A DNA stretch of 13,527 nucleotides from an uncultured Caryophanales bacterium (GTDB lineage Bacteria > Bacillota_I > Bacilli_A > RFN20 > CAG-826), in NCBI GenBank assembly GCA_946404585.1, contig CAMJEC010000023.1:1-13527 (forward strand), given 5' to 3'. The notes under the pieces were generated by a model. It searched no databases, was not told where the DNA came from, and worked only from the letters and a program-made list of their open reading frames with translations. Shown here in pieces: positions 1 through 5,147 of this stretch (positions are counted from its first letter, which is position 1; each line of letters opens with the position of its first letter). Position numbers and translations under genes: made by a program.

Positions 1-398
1 CCACTGCTTAATTCTTCTAATTTCTTATCTTGATTTAAATTAAATAAACGACACGCTTCATCAAATTTCTTTTGATCAAACTTCTTATAAAATCTTTTAG
101 TGACGTTTACTAATTGACGAATGGTCTTATTTGGATAGTAATTGAGTTCGCTTAAAGCAAAACCAATACGCTGTTTATTTTCTAGTTCGTTTTTACTCAT
201 GTCCGTTTCAAAAGCGGAAATCTTTCCACTTTCATAATGGATGAGATTCATAATGCATTTTAAAGTTGTGGTTTTACCCGCACCATTACGGCCGATAAAA
301 CCCATAATTTGTCCTGGTTTTACGCTAAAAGAAACGTCTTTTAATGTAAAAGAAGGATATGTTTTTCTAACATTTTCTAATCTTAATATGTCGCTCAT
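1..398 (-). CDS. ABC transporter ATP-binding protein, N-terminal part (cut by window edge)
   Basis: This frame begins at an ATG at 398-396 and stays open to base 1, giving about 132 residues. It reads MSDILRLENVRKTYPSFTLK at its start, with the Walker A motif GRNGAGKTTT near residues 36-45 and a run ending LEELSSG, which is where the LSxG(M/Q) signature of an ABC ATPase should start. The Walker B, D-loop and H-loop lie outside the window. The ATPase would power a membrane permease, probably encoded further left. The style (short N-terminus, KxYPSFTLKDVSFSVKPGQIMGFIGRNGAGKTT) resembles BcrA/YtrB-type exporters of Bacillota, but the substrate cannot be told. Its start codon overlaps the stop of the AbrB-like gene (ATGA at 398-395), so it is probably translationally coupled to it and shares its promoter. 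No separate ribosome binding site is obvious. Confidence 0.93.
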   Translation of the reverse strand, partial: MSDILRLENVRKTYPSFTLKDVSFSVKPGQIMGFIGRNGAGKTTTLKCIMNLIHYESGKISAFETDMSKNELENKQRIGFALSELNYYPNKTIRQLVNVTKRFYKKFDQKKFDEACRLFNLNQDKKLEELSS

Positions 399-595
399 TT
401 TATCTGGCCCTCCGCGATATGATAGAAGGCATCCGCTTTTAATATAGCGATTCCTCTTTGCTTATCACCTAAAACCATTAATGTTTCGCCTTCTTTGATA
501 TCAAACATTTCTCTAGCTTCTTTTGGGATTGTGATTTGACCTTTAGGTCCCACTTTCACACTGACAATGAAACGGTCTTGATCATTATTGTTCAT
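395..595 (-). CDS. AbrB/SpoVT/MazE-type DNA-binding regulator
   Basis: This 66-aa protein is essentially a single swapped-hairpin AbrB domain. Residues 12-35 contain VKVGPKGQITIPKEAREMF followed by a DIKEGETLMVLGD stretch, the usual AbrB-fold pattern (KGQ-(I/V)-T-(I/V)-P-x-x-x-R). Such proteins act as dimeric transcription regulators or as antitoxins of the MazE type. No toxin gene is adjacent; the next gene, overlapping by 4 nt, is an ABC ATPase. The likely role is therefore a cis-acting regulator of the transporter, taking the place that GntR-type YtrA holds in comparable Bacillus operons (inference). A TATAAT lies 30 nt upstream of the ATG, and the leader carries GGTAAG-like purine runs as a modest ribosome binding site. 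Family assignment is firm; the regulated target is inferred. Confidence 0.9.
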   Translation of the reverse strand: MNNNDQDRFIVSVKVGPKGQITIPKEAREMFDIKEGETLMVLGDKQRGIAILKADAFYHIAEGQIK

Positions 596-624
596 ATTCT
601 TACTTTTCTTACCTTTCTTACATT

Positions 625-630
625 ATTATA
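625..630 (-). promoter_or_regulatory. Probable -10 box of the AbrB-ABC operon
   Basis: The minus strand reads TATAAT at 630-625, placing the transcription start near 618 and giving a leader of about 23 nt. The matching -35 position (about 648-653, CTTTTA) is poor, so the promoter may depend on an activator or be weak. Confidence 0.5.
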
Positions 631-661
631 ATCATTATTTAAATAAATAAAAGGTTTTTAT

Positions 662-675
662 TAAACTTTAGTTTA
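662..675. repeat. Inverted repeat upstream of the AbrB promoter (possible operator)
   Basis: TAAACT-TT-AGTTTA has two 6-bp arms separated by 2 bp and lies just upstream of the expected -35 region of the AbrB-ABC operon. The position suits an operator, perhaps autoregulatory, but it is A+T-rich and short and could be chance. Confidence 0.3.
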
Positions 676-687
676 TAGCATGTATAG

Positions 688-735
688 TCGGTGTTGCCCG
701 CTTTTACCGAGCGCTTCAAATGGTCTTCTTTTTTT
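688..735 (+). other. G+C-richer structured patch in the 596-840 intergenic region
   Basis: The 245-nt gap between the divergent AbrB and 250-aa genes is almost pure A+T except here. TCGGT (688-692) pairs with ACCGA (706-710). CGC (699-701), in the loop, can pair with GCG (711-713) just after the stem, which is a small H-type pseudoknot geometry. A T7 run follows at 729-735. It might be a small RNA 3' end or a fragment of one. No known RNA family is recognised, and the rest of the gap holds only promoter elements. Confidence 0.25.
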
Positions 736-813
736 ATAAATCTTAATGTTTTACATTAGCTTTTTTTAATTATATTTTTTATCAACTTTTTTGGACAAAT
801 TTGAAAAAACGCC

Positions 814-833
814 CCTATTACATTTATAGGAGG
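814..833 (+). promoter_or_regulatory. Ribosome binding site of the 250-aa gene, partly inside a hairpin
   Basis: AGGAGG at 828-833 lies 7 nt before the ATG at 841, an excellent site that fixes the start. CCTAT (814-818) can pair with ATAGG (826-830), covering the first three bases of the Shine-Dalgarno sequence. A candidate promoter upstream is TGGACA (about 792-797) with TATTAC 18 nt downstream, only moderate in quality. Confidence 0.6.
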
Positions 834-840
834 TTCTTTT

Positions 841-1593
841 ATGCATAAAAACATCGGCAGACTCAAAGAAGACGAATTTGTCTTCGCTATTAATGGCAAA
901 CGTGCAGAAGATTTGTCACACAATTTCAAACACATCTTGAGAGAGATGTTTGGTTTATTCGATGGAAAGGAAATAATCAAATGCGGTCTTGTTGAAAAAC
1001 TACAGAAGCCAGATTTCTACATCGAATATAAAGGTATCAGAAAGTATGTTTCTTTGAAAACGGGGCGCGCACAAACTGTTGCTGAAGGTGATTTAAAAGC
1101 TTTCATAAATTACTTAAGAAGCTGGCATTTGTCTGTTGAAAGCCAAAAAACATTTCTCTACTATCACTTTGGAGATGGGACGATGGACGGTTCGGGCGAA
1201 AAAAGAATGGAATACTTTGAACTTGTGCAAAAATTAAGTAAAAGAATTGTCCTTCTTAACGAAGAACTAAATAGGAATAAGGATTTCATTAAAGATGTCG
1301 TTCATCGCTTAGTGTTTAAAGGTTGGGCGGAAGATAGCCTACCTGCAGACTACATTTATTTCGGTGACGTTAATTATGGTGTTGTTTGTAGTGAAGCGCA
1401 GATTTTTAAACACATTGATCGAAGAGATTGGGCGTTCATGGATAATCCCCATATTGGGCCAATTCAATTTAGGCCACACGCTCGTTACATCAATTCCCCT
1501 ATTAAGAAAGAAAAATCACGTTGGAAAATTGATTTTTGGTGGGCAAACCTTTCCGCTGACTTAGAATATATTGCCGAACGTTATGATGGATAA
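841..1593 (+). CDS. Uncharacterised protein with PD-(D/E)XK nuclease-like motif
   Basis: This 250-aa soluble protein has no signal peptide or membrane segment. Residues 57-73 hold KPDFYIEY followed by KYVSLKTG, that is P57-D58 then S71-x-K73. With E10/E12 near the N-terminus this resembles the PD-(D/E)XK restriction-endonuclease core, with Ser in place of the usual acid. Conserved-looking blocks follow: YYHFGDGTMDGSGEKR (107-122), a middle VHRLVFKG, and a C-terminal NPHIGPIQFRPHARYINSP (202-220) ending in a Trp-rich DFWWANL. I recall similar unnamed proteins in Clostridia that share the IKCG/L...VSLK...YHFADGT...HFGP.Q..P pattern, but none with a described function. The ATG at 841 is supported by AGGAGG. 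The gene stands alone, with no methyltransferase or integrase beside it, and ends at a two-way terminator shared with the translation block. A DNA-acting nuclease is inference from the motif only. Confidence 0.75.
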   Translation: MHKNIGRLKEDEFVFAINGKRAEDLSHNFKHILREMFGLFDGKEIIKCGLVEKLQKPDFYIEYKGIRKYVSLKTGRAQTVAEGDLKAFINYLRSWHLSVESQKTFLYYHFGDGTMDGSGEKRMEYFELVQKLSKRIVLLNEELNRNKDFIKDVVHRLVFKGWAEDSLPADYIYFGDVNYGVVCSEAQIFKHIDRRDWAFMDNPHIGPIQFRPHARYINSPIKKEKSRWKIDFWWANLSADLEYIAERYDG

Positions 1594-1596
1594 TAG

Positions 1597-1633
1597 CATA
1601 ACCTAGGATGTCGCAGTTATCAGCCTGCAACCA
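1597..1633 (+). pseudogene. Degenerate inverted copy of the 3' half of the initiator tRNA
   Basis: Four bases after the stop codon of the 250-aa gene the plus strand reads CATAACCT, GGA, GTCGCAGT, CCTGC and AACCA in the same order as the initiator tRNA on the opposite strand. In the real tRNA the order is CATAACCT, GGA, GTCGCAGT, TCCTGC, CTCCGC, AACCA. The match begins at the anticodon CAT and runs to the CCA end, with small substitutions and two deletions (part of the T-loop and most of the 3' acceptor strand). No 5' half precedes it. Both copies face the palindromic terminator at 1641-1658 as mirror images. It cannot fold as a tRNA. It may be a remnant of an attachment site or of a duplication-inversion. 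Confidence 0.6.
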
Positions 1634-1670
1634 CAAAAAAGACCCTTTTAAAAGGGTCTATTGTTTTTTG
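1632..1670. terminator. Bidirectional intrinsic terminator
   Basis: GACCCTTTTAAAAGGGTC (1641-1658) is a perfect 18-bp palindrome. It has an A-run on its left (1635-1640) and a T-rich run on its right (1662-1669), so a hairpin with a U-tract forms in either direction. It ends the plus-strand 250-aa gene and the minus-strand rpsU-tRNA transcript. Confidence 0.9.
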
Positions 1671-1672
1671 TT

Positions 1673-1748
1673 TGGTTGCGGAGGCAGGATTTGAACACTG
1701 CGACCTCCAGGTTATGGGCCTGACGAGCTACCACTGCTCTACTCCGCG
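1673..1748 (-). tRNA. Initiator tRNA-fMet (anticodon CAT)
   Basis: The minus strand folds as a cloverleaf with acceptor CGCGGAG/CTCCGCA. The unpaired C1-A72 at the end of the acceptor stem is the hallmark of bacterial initiator tRNA and lets the formylase recognise it. CCA is encoded. The anticodon stem is TCAGG/CCTGG, so the usual three G-C pairs at 29-31/39-41 are A-T, G-C, G-C. The anticodon loop is CCCATAA, so base 33 is C, not the nearly universal U. The T-arm is 18 nt (GCAGTGTTCAAATCCTGC) against the usual 17, leaving a bulged T between stem bases 52 and 53. It lies 31 nt after rpsU with no terminator between, so it is probably cut from the rpsU transcript. Confidence 0.93.
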
Positions 1749-1779
1749 ATCTCGCCCGGAGTTTAGTCCAGGCAATTGA

Positions 1780-1956
1780 TTACTTGCGATTTTTACGACG
1801 AGCGTTTTCGCTTTTCACTTTTCTCTTAAGAGATTTTTTTAAGAAAAATTCTCTCTTACGGGCTTCTTGGATAGTGCCAGCTTTATTAACTTGTCTTTTG
1901 AATCTACGAAGAGCATCATCTAATGTTTCGTTTTCACGAACTGAAGTCTTTGGCAT
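1780..1956 (-). CDS. rpsU: 30S ribosomal protein S21
   Basis: This frame of 58 residues starts MPKTSVRENETLDDALRRFK and ends in a very basic tail, KSENARRKNRK. It matches S21 over its whole length: the (T/K)xVRENExLDDALRRFKR opening, the TIQEARKREF(F)LKKS middle and the Arg/Lys-rich C-terminus. S21 binds the 30S platform near the anti-Shine-Dalgarno end of 16S rRNA and helps translation initiation. The ATG at 1956-1954 follows AGGAGGTGA by a short gap, a very strong ribosome binding site. A promoter is proposed at 1994-2022. The initiator tRNA lies directly downstream, so two initiation components probably share one transcript ending at the 1641-1658 terminator. Confidence 0.96.
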   Translation of the reverse strand: MPKTSVRENETLDDALRRFKRQVNKAGTIQEARKREFFLKKSLKRKVKSENARRKNRK

Positions 1957-1993
1957 GTCTATTCACCTCCTTGAAGCTTTTCGCAACGTGTCT

Positions 1994-2022
1994 ATTATTG
2001 CAAAGTAGTCTAACTATTGCAA
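1994..2022 (-). promoter_or_regulatory. Probable rpsU promoter
   Basis: The minus strand has TTGCAA (2022-2017), a 17-nt spacer and AATAAT (1999-1994), giving a start near 1987 and a leader of about 30 nt. TTGCAATA occurs twice, the second copy overlapping the -10. The deoC stop lies just upstream with no terminator, so read-through from deoC is also possible. Confidence 0.5.
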
Positions 2023-2031
2023 GTATTATTA

Positions 2032-2670
2032 TTAAATAATTTTCGCACCACTGGATGTGCCGATGCGGTTAGCACCCGCTTCAACCATGGCAATTAAGTC
2101 TTCGTGTGTACGCACACCACCACTGGCTTTAACGCCCATTTCTGGACCAACCGTTTCTCTCATGAGTTTAACTGCTTCAACAGTGGCACCACCAGTTGAG
2201 AAGCCTGTACTTGTTTTAACAAAGTCAGCACCAGCTTCTTTAGCGGCTTTACAAGCACGAACGATTTCATCGTTATTTAATAAGCATGTTTCAATAATCA
2301 CTTTTAAGATGATATTGTGGCCAACGGCTTGTTTGATTTCTCTGATTTCTTCTCTGACATAGTCATCATGACCGGCTTTTAACATACCGACATTGATAAC
2401 CATATCAACTTCATCAGCGCCTTGTTTAACACATGTTACTGCTTCTTCCACTTTGGTTTTGGTTAAGTTCATACCAAGAGGGAATCCAATAACTGTGCAG
2501 ACTTTAACATCACTAGTTTCTAAGCATTTTGCGGCTAATGGGACATAAGCAGGATTGACACAAACTGACATGAAGTCGAATTGTTTTGCTTCTTCACAAA
2601 GTTTCACGATTTGTTCTGGTTGGGCATCTTGCTTTAATAAAGTATGATCAATAAGTTTATTGTATTGCAT
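2032..2670 (-). CDS. deoC: Deoxyribose-phosphate aldolase
   Basis: DeoC cleaves 2-deoxy-D-ribose 5-phosphate to glyceraldehyde 3-phosphate and acetaldehyde, in deoxynucleoside salvage in the cytoplasm. The 212-aa product is of normal length. Visible family marks are YNKLIDHTLLKQDA at the N-terminus, SVCVNPAYV (35-43), VIGFPLGMN, D89 in EVDMVINVG, the Schiff-base lysine K152 in GADFVKTSTGFS, and the second active-site lysine K181 in GVKASGGVRT. The start chosen is ATG 2670-2668, because AAGGAG lies at the right distance just upstream. A longer frame with 13 extra residues would begin at 2709, upstream of the proposed transcription start. No other nucleoside-catabolism genes (deoA, deoB, pdp) are adjacent; it sits between rpmF and rpsU. 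Confidence 0.97.
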   Translation of the reverse strand: MQYNKLIDHTLLKQDAQPEQIVKLCEEAKQFDFMSVCVNPAYVPLAAKCLETSDVKVCTVIGFPLGMNLTKTKVEEAVTCVKQGADEVDMVINVGMLKAGHDDYVREEIREIKQAVGHNIILKVIIETCLLNNDEIVRACKAAKEAGADFVKTSTGFSTGGATVEAVKLMRETVGPEMGVKASGGVRTHEDLIAMVEAGANRIGTSSGAKII

Positions 2671-2697
2671 TGTAATTTGCTCCTTTGCAAGTATTTT

Positions 2698-2706
2698 ATT
2701 ATAACA
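2698..2706 (-). promoter_or_regulatory. Extended -10 promoter of deoC
   Basis: The minus strand reads TGTTATAAT (2706-2698), a perfect TATAAT with the TGn extension. The start would be near 2691, with a leader of about 20 nt carrying AAGGAG. No good -35 is seen; the upstream DNA is the rpmF terminator. Confidence 0.7.
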
Positions 2707-2734
2707 CAAAAAGAAAAAGTCCAGTTAAGGACTT
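2706..2734 (-). terminator. Intrinsic terminator of rpmF
   Basis: On the minus strand AAGTCC (2734-2729), loop TTAACT and GGACTT (2722-2717) are followed by TTTCTTTTT. It lies 24 nt after the rpmF stop and directly abuts the deoC extended -10 box. Confidence 0.8.
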
Positions 2735-2757
2735 ATCTTACAAAGTGTTAAGAATAA

Positions 2758-3006
2758 TTACTTTTCAGCTTTCTTAGCGGCTTTTTTGGCTGGCTTTTTA
2801 GCTGGGGCTGGTTTTTCTTCTTTAACGAGTTTGCCATTAACTAAAACGGCTTTACCAGCATAGTAACCACATTTTGGGCAAACATGGTGAGCTTTGATCA
2901 TTGCACCACATTGTGGGCATGTGACTAAACCTGTAACGTTTAACTTGAAATGTGTTCTTCTTAATCTTTTTCTTGTTTTACTAATTCTTCTTTGTGGGAC
3001 GGCCAT
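2758..3006 (-). CDS. rpmF: 50S ribosomal protein L32 with a basic C-terminal extension
   Basis: The first 55 or so residues are a complete bacterial L32: MAVPQRRISKTRKRLRRTHFK, then a four-cysteine zinc site CPQC (30-33) and CPKC (44-47) with AHHV between. The protein then continues for about 27 residues (VNGKLVKEEKPAPAKKPAKK and further Ala/Lys), giving 82 aa against the usual 57-60. The tail has low complexity, is strongly positive and is reminiscent of histone-like tails; it probably contacts rRNA near the L32 site (inference). AAGGAGG precedes the ATG at 3006, and a very good promoter (TTGACT-17-TATACT) lies at 3035-3063. It appears monocistronic, with its own terminator at 2706-2734. Confidence 0.95.
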   Translation of the reverse strand: MAVPQRRISKTRKRLRRTHFKLNVTGLVTCPQCGAMIKAHHVCPKCGYYAGKAVLVNGKLVKEEKPAPAKKPAKKAAKKAEK

Positions 3007-3034
3007 AGTGTCTTCCTCCTTAGCAACGGGAATT

Positions 3035-3063
3035 AGTATATATAAATAGTATTATTTAGTCAA
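3035..3063 (-). promoter_or_regulatory. rpmF promoter
   Basis: The minus strand carries TTGACT (3063-3058), exactly 17 nt of spacer, and TATACT (3040-3035), a near-consensus vegetative promoter. The start would be near 3028. The first bases of the -35 also form the end of the hairpin following mtaB. Confidence 0.85.
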
Positions 3064-3092
3064 TAGATTTTTAGACATCTTCTAAACTATTG
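3061..3092 (-). terminator. Hairpin after mtaB, possible weak terminator
   Basis: CAATAG/CTATTG (outer) and TTTAGA/TCTAAA (inner) form a 12-bp stem with a 3-nt bulge and a 5-nt loop, beginning 14 nt after the mtaB stop. No U-tract follows on the minus strand, so termination may be partial. The hairpin overlaps the -35 of rpmF. Confidence 0.45.
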
Positions 3093-3105
3093 TAATTTAT
3101 TTAGA

Positions 3106-4368
3106 TTATATCATATCTTTTTGTAGTTTTATTGTCTTATATTCCCCTACTTTAGATTCCAAAGGAATCTTGACCTCCAAATAATTGCTTGTATGACCAA
3201 AATATGTTTGTTGCTTTTCATCATATTTTTCAATTAAAACAGTGACATCTTGACCAATAAACTTACTAGCGTAGGCATGATATAACTCGTTAGATAATTC
3301 TAATAAGCGTTTACTTCTATCTTTCTTCACTTCTGGAGAGATTTGTCCTTCCATACGAGCGGCGTATGTACCTGGGCGTTGACTATACGGGAAGACATGG
3401 AGCATATCAAAGCATTCTTTGCAAAGATTATATGTTTCCATGAAGTCTTCTTCACTCTCTTGTGGGAAACCCACGATTACATCACCAGAGATCATCACAT
3501 TAGGAACAAGCTTTTTGATTTCTTGTATACGTGACATGAACTGTTCACGTGTGTATTTACGGTTCATCATCTTTAAGACATGATTAGAACCCGCTTGGAG
3601 AGGGATGTGTAAGTGCTTGGCTAAGTTATCTCTTGTTTGGATTAATTTTATTAACTTATCATCAATTTCGCTTTCCTCTATAGAGGAGATTCTTAAACTC
3701 TTAAGATTTGGAATATTACTAAGTTCTTCTACGAGGTCACTAAAGGAACAATCTTTTAAGTCTTGACCATAGCCACCGACATGGATACCAGAAAGAACGA
3801 TTTCTTGATAACCTTGTTCCACAAGATATTTGGCTTCTTTAATGACATTTTCTTTATTTCTGGAGCGCATCTTACCGCGTCTAAAAGGCACGATACAATA
3901 TGTGCAGAAATTATTACAGCCATCTTGAATCTTAAGGAAGGCTCTGACGTTTTCACTATAGGAAGTGATACCAAGTTCTTCATATTCAAACTGTCTAGTG
4001 TTTTCTTCAATTAATGTTTTATATTGATGGTCGTTTAAAGCTTGCTTTATGAGTTCCACGACATCTTTACGGTGAGATGTGCCTAAAATAATTGTAGGTT
4101 TAATCTCTTCTTCAATAAACTTATAGTTTCCTTGCGCATAGCAACCCATCACCGCGATAATAGCATTTGGATATAACTTTTGCATCTTACGGATATGTTG
4201 ACGGCTTTTTTGATCCGCGGTCGCGGTTACTGAACAAGTATTGATAATAACGACATCTGGGTTTTCATTATCTTCTTTAAAGCCTTCTTTAATGAGTAAT
4301 GACGAAATAGCGCTTAATTCATAAGCGTTAACTTTACAGCCCAAGTTGTATACGGAAAATGTTTTCAT
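3106..4368 (-). CDS. mtaB: tRNA t6A37 methylthiotransferase MtaB
   Basis: MtaB is a radical-SAM enzyme that adds a methylthio group to t6A at position 37 of ANN-decoding tRNAs, making ms2t6A. The 420-aa product has the three-part family layout. The N-terminal UPF0004 domain has cluster cysteines C11 (NLGCKVN), C45 (INTCSVT) and C76 (MGCYAQG). The radical-SAM core has C151-x3-C155-x2-C158 (DGCNNFCTYC) and the downstream PFRRGKMRSR. The C-terminal TRAM-type region is about residues 360-420. The NLGCKVN form of the first motif is typical of MtaB rather than MiaB (inference from family knowledge). The start chosen is ATG 4368, which overlaps the upstream stop as ATGA; a TTG 12 nt further up is less likely. 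It is the last gene of a four-gene coupled operon. Confidence 0.95.
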   Translation of the reverse strand: MKTFSVYNLGCKVNAYELSAISSLLIKEGFKEDNENPDVVIINTCSVTATADQKSRQHIRKMQKLYPNAIIAVMGCYAQGNYKFIEEEIKPTIILGTSHRKDVVELIKQALNDHQYKTLIEENTRQFEYEELGITSYSENVRAFLKIQDGCNNFCTYCIVPFRRGKMRSRNKENVIKEAKYLVEQGYQEIVLSGIHVGGYGQDLKDCSFSDLVEELSNIPNLKSLRISSIEESEIDDKLIKLIQTRDNLAKHLHIPLQAGSNHVLKMMNRKYTREQFMSRIQEIKKLVPNVMISGDVIVGFPQESEEDFMETYNLCKECFDMLHVFPYSQRPGTYAARMEGQISPEVKKDRSKRLLELSNELYHAYASKFIGQDVTVLIEKYDEKQQTYFGHTSNYLEVKIPLESKVGEYKTIKLQKDMI

Positions 4369-5147
4369 AATTTGGCCCAATCGTGGAATCTAATTAAGTG
4401 TAATAAGTGGCTGGAAATAAAGCCATTATCGTATAAAGCGTTAATAAAGCCTTCTCTATCAAAATTGAAATAAGCGTCCACGACTGGTCTAATTCTTTCT
4501 AGCATATGCGAATAGGAAGGACGACGTAAATAACGGTCAAATAACACTACTGTACCATCTAATCTACCTTGTTCATTCACAAAGTAAATGGTGTTGGTAT
4601 CGTAATGGAAAAATGCAGCTTCTTTATCTTCTTGTTTGACTTTAACAAGTCTAGAGAAGTGAGAGTTATATAATTCACTACCATATGTATCAAAAGGATC
4701 CACGACTGTATCTTGGAATTTATCTTTAAGTCCAGCGTAAGGAGAGGTTAATAACTTCTCAGGTTCTTCAAAATAGATTTGGTTTAATGAACGAGAGAAG
4801 AATGGGATATAAATCTTCTTTTGCCCTTCTTGATAATATGGTTGTTCAGAAATGATTTCGTGGAATGATTTCACGAAGTTAGCGTGGTTATTCTTGTTGT
4901 TTGTGTTGATATAACCTTTAAGGTTTTCGGTTTCATTTTCCATCACTACTTTATTTAAGTAGCCATAAAGAATGACATTAGCCCTAATAACATTAAATGG
5001 TTCATCACCTGGTTCATAGAAGGCGACAAAACGTGGGATTTTAGTTAAATGATGACGGTTATCTAAAAAGAAGCGATATTCTTCGCTTTGTTCGAAGTCT
5101 GTTCTTTTCTTAGCTTTGCTAGCAATGTATCTTAATAATCTTTTCAT
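4365..5147 (-). CDS. Uncharacterised protein between rsmE and mtaB
   Basis: I do not recognise this 260-aa protein. It has no signal peptide, membrane helix, zinc motif or nucleotide-binding loop. It starts with a basic helix (MKRLLRYIASKAKKRTDFEQ), is rich in aromatic residues and Asn, and contains RANVILYGYLNKVVMENETE (about 55-74), a SFHEIISEQPYYQEGQKKI block, AAFFHYDTNTIYFVNEQGRL, a FDRYLRRPSYSHMLERIRPV stretch and a C-terminal HLLHLIRFHDWAKL. Its ATG overlaps the rsmE stop as ATGA (5147-5144) and its own TGA overlaps the mtaB start in the same way, so it is translationally coupled on both sides. That position, between an rRNA methyltransferase and a tRNA methylthiotransferase, suggests a part in RNA modification or a related process, but this is context only. 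Confidence 0.85.
   Translation of the reverse strand: MKRLLRYIASKAKKRTDFEQSEEYRFFLDNRHHLTKIPRFVAFYEPGDEPFNVIRANVILYGYLNKVVMENETENLKGYINTNNKNNHANFVKSFHEIISEQPYYQEGQKKIYIPFFSRSLNQIYFEEPEKLLTSPYAGLKDKFQDTVVDPFDTYGSELYNSHFSRLVKVKQEDKEAAFFHYDTNTIYFVNEQGRLDGTVVLFDRYLRRPSYSHMLERIRPVVDAYFNFDREGFINALYDNGFISSHLLHLIRFHDWAKL

Noticed and set aside
661..735. Small SRP (4.5S/6S) RNA gene suggested by TAGTCGGTGTTGCCCGC
   Set aside because: The invariant GGTCAGG...GGAAGGAAGCAGC core of SRP RNA is absent downstream and on the other strand.
2057..2362. 101-residue plus-strand frame opposite deoC
   Set aside because: It is antisense to a clear deoC gene, has no ribosome binding site and a composition typical of a shadow frame.
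2671..2709. Thirteen-residue N-terminal extension of DeoC from an ATG at 2709
   Set aside because: The extension lies upstream of the AAGGAG site and overlaps the extended -10 box; DeoC homologues begin near the internal Met.
4369..4380. Upstream TTG start for mtaB
   Set aside because: The ATG at 4368 matches the family start (MKTFSVYNLGCKVN) and gives the same ATGA junction used elsewhere in the operon.
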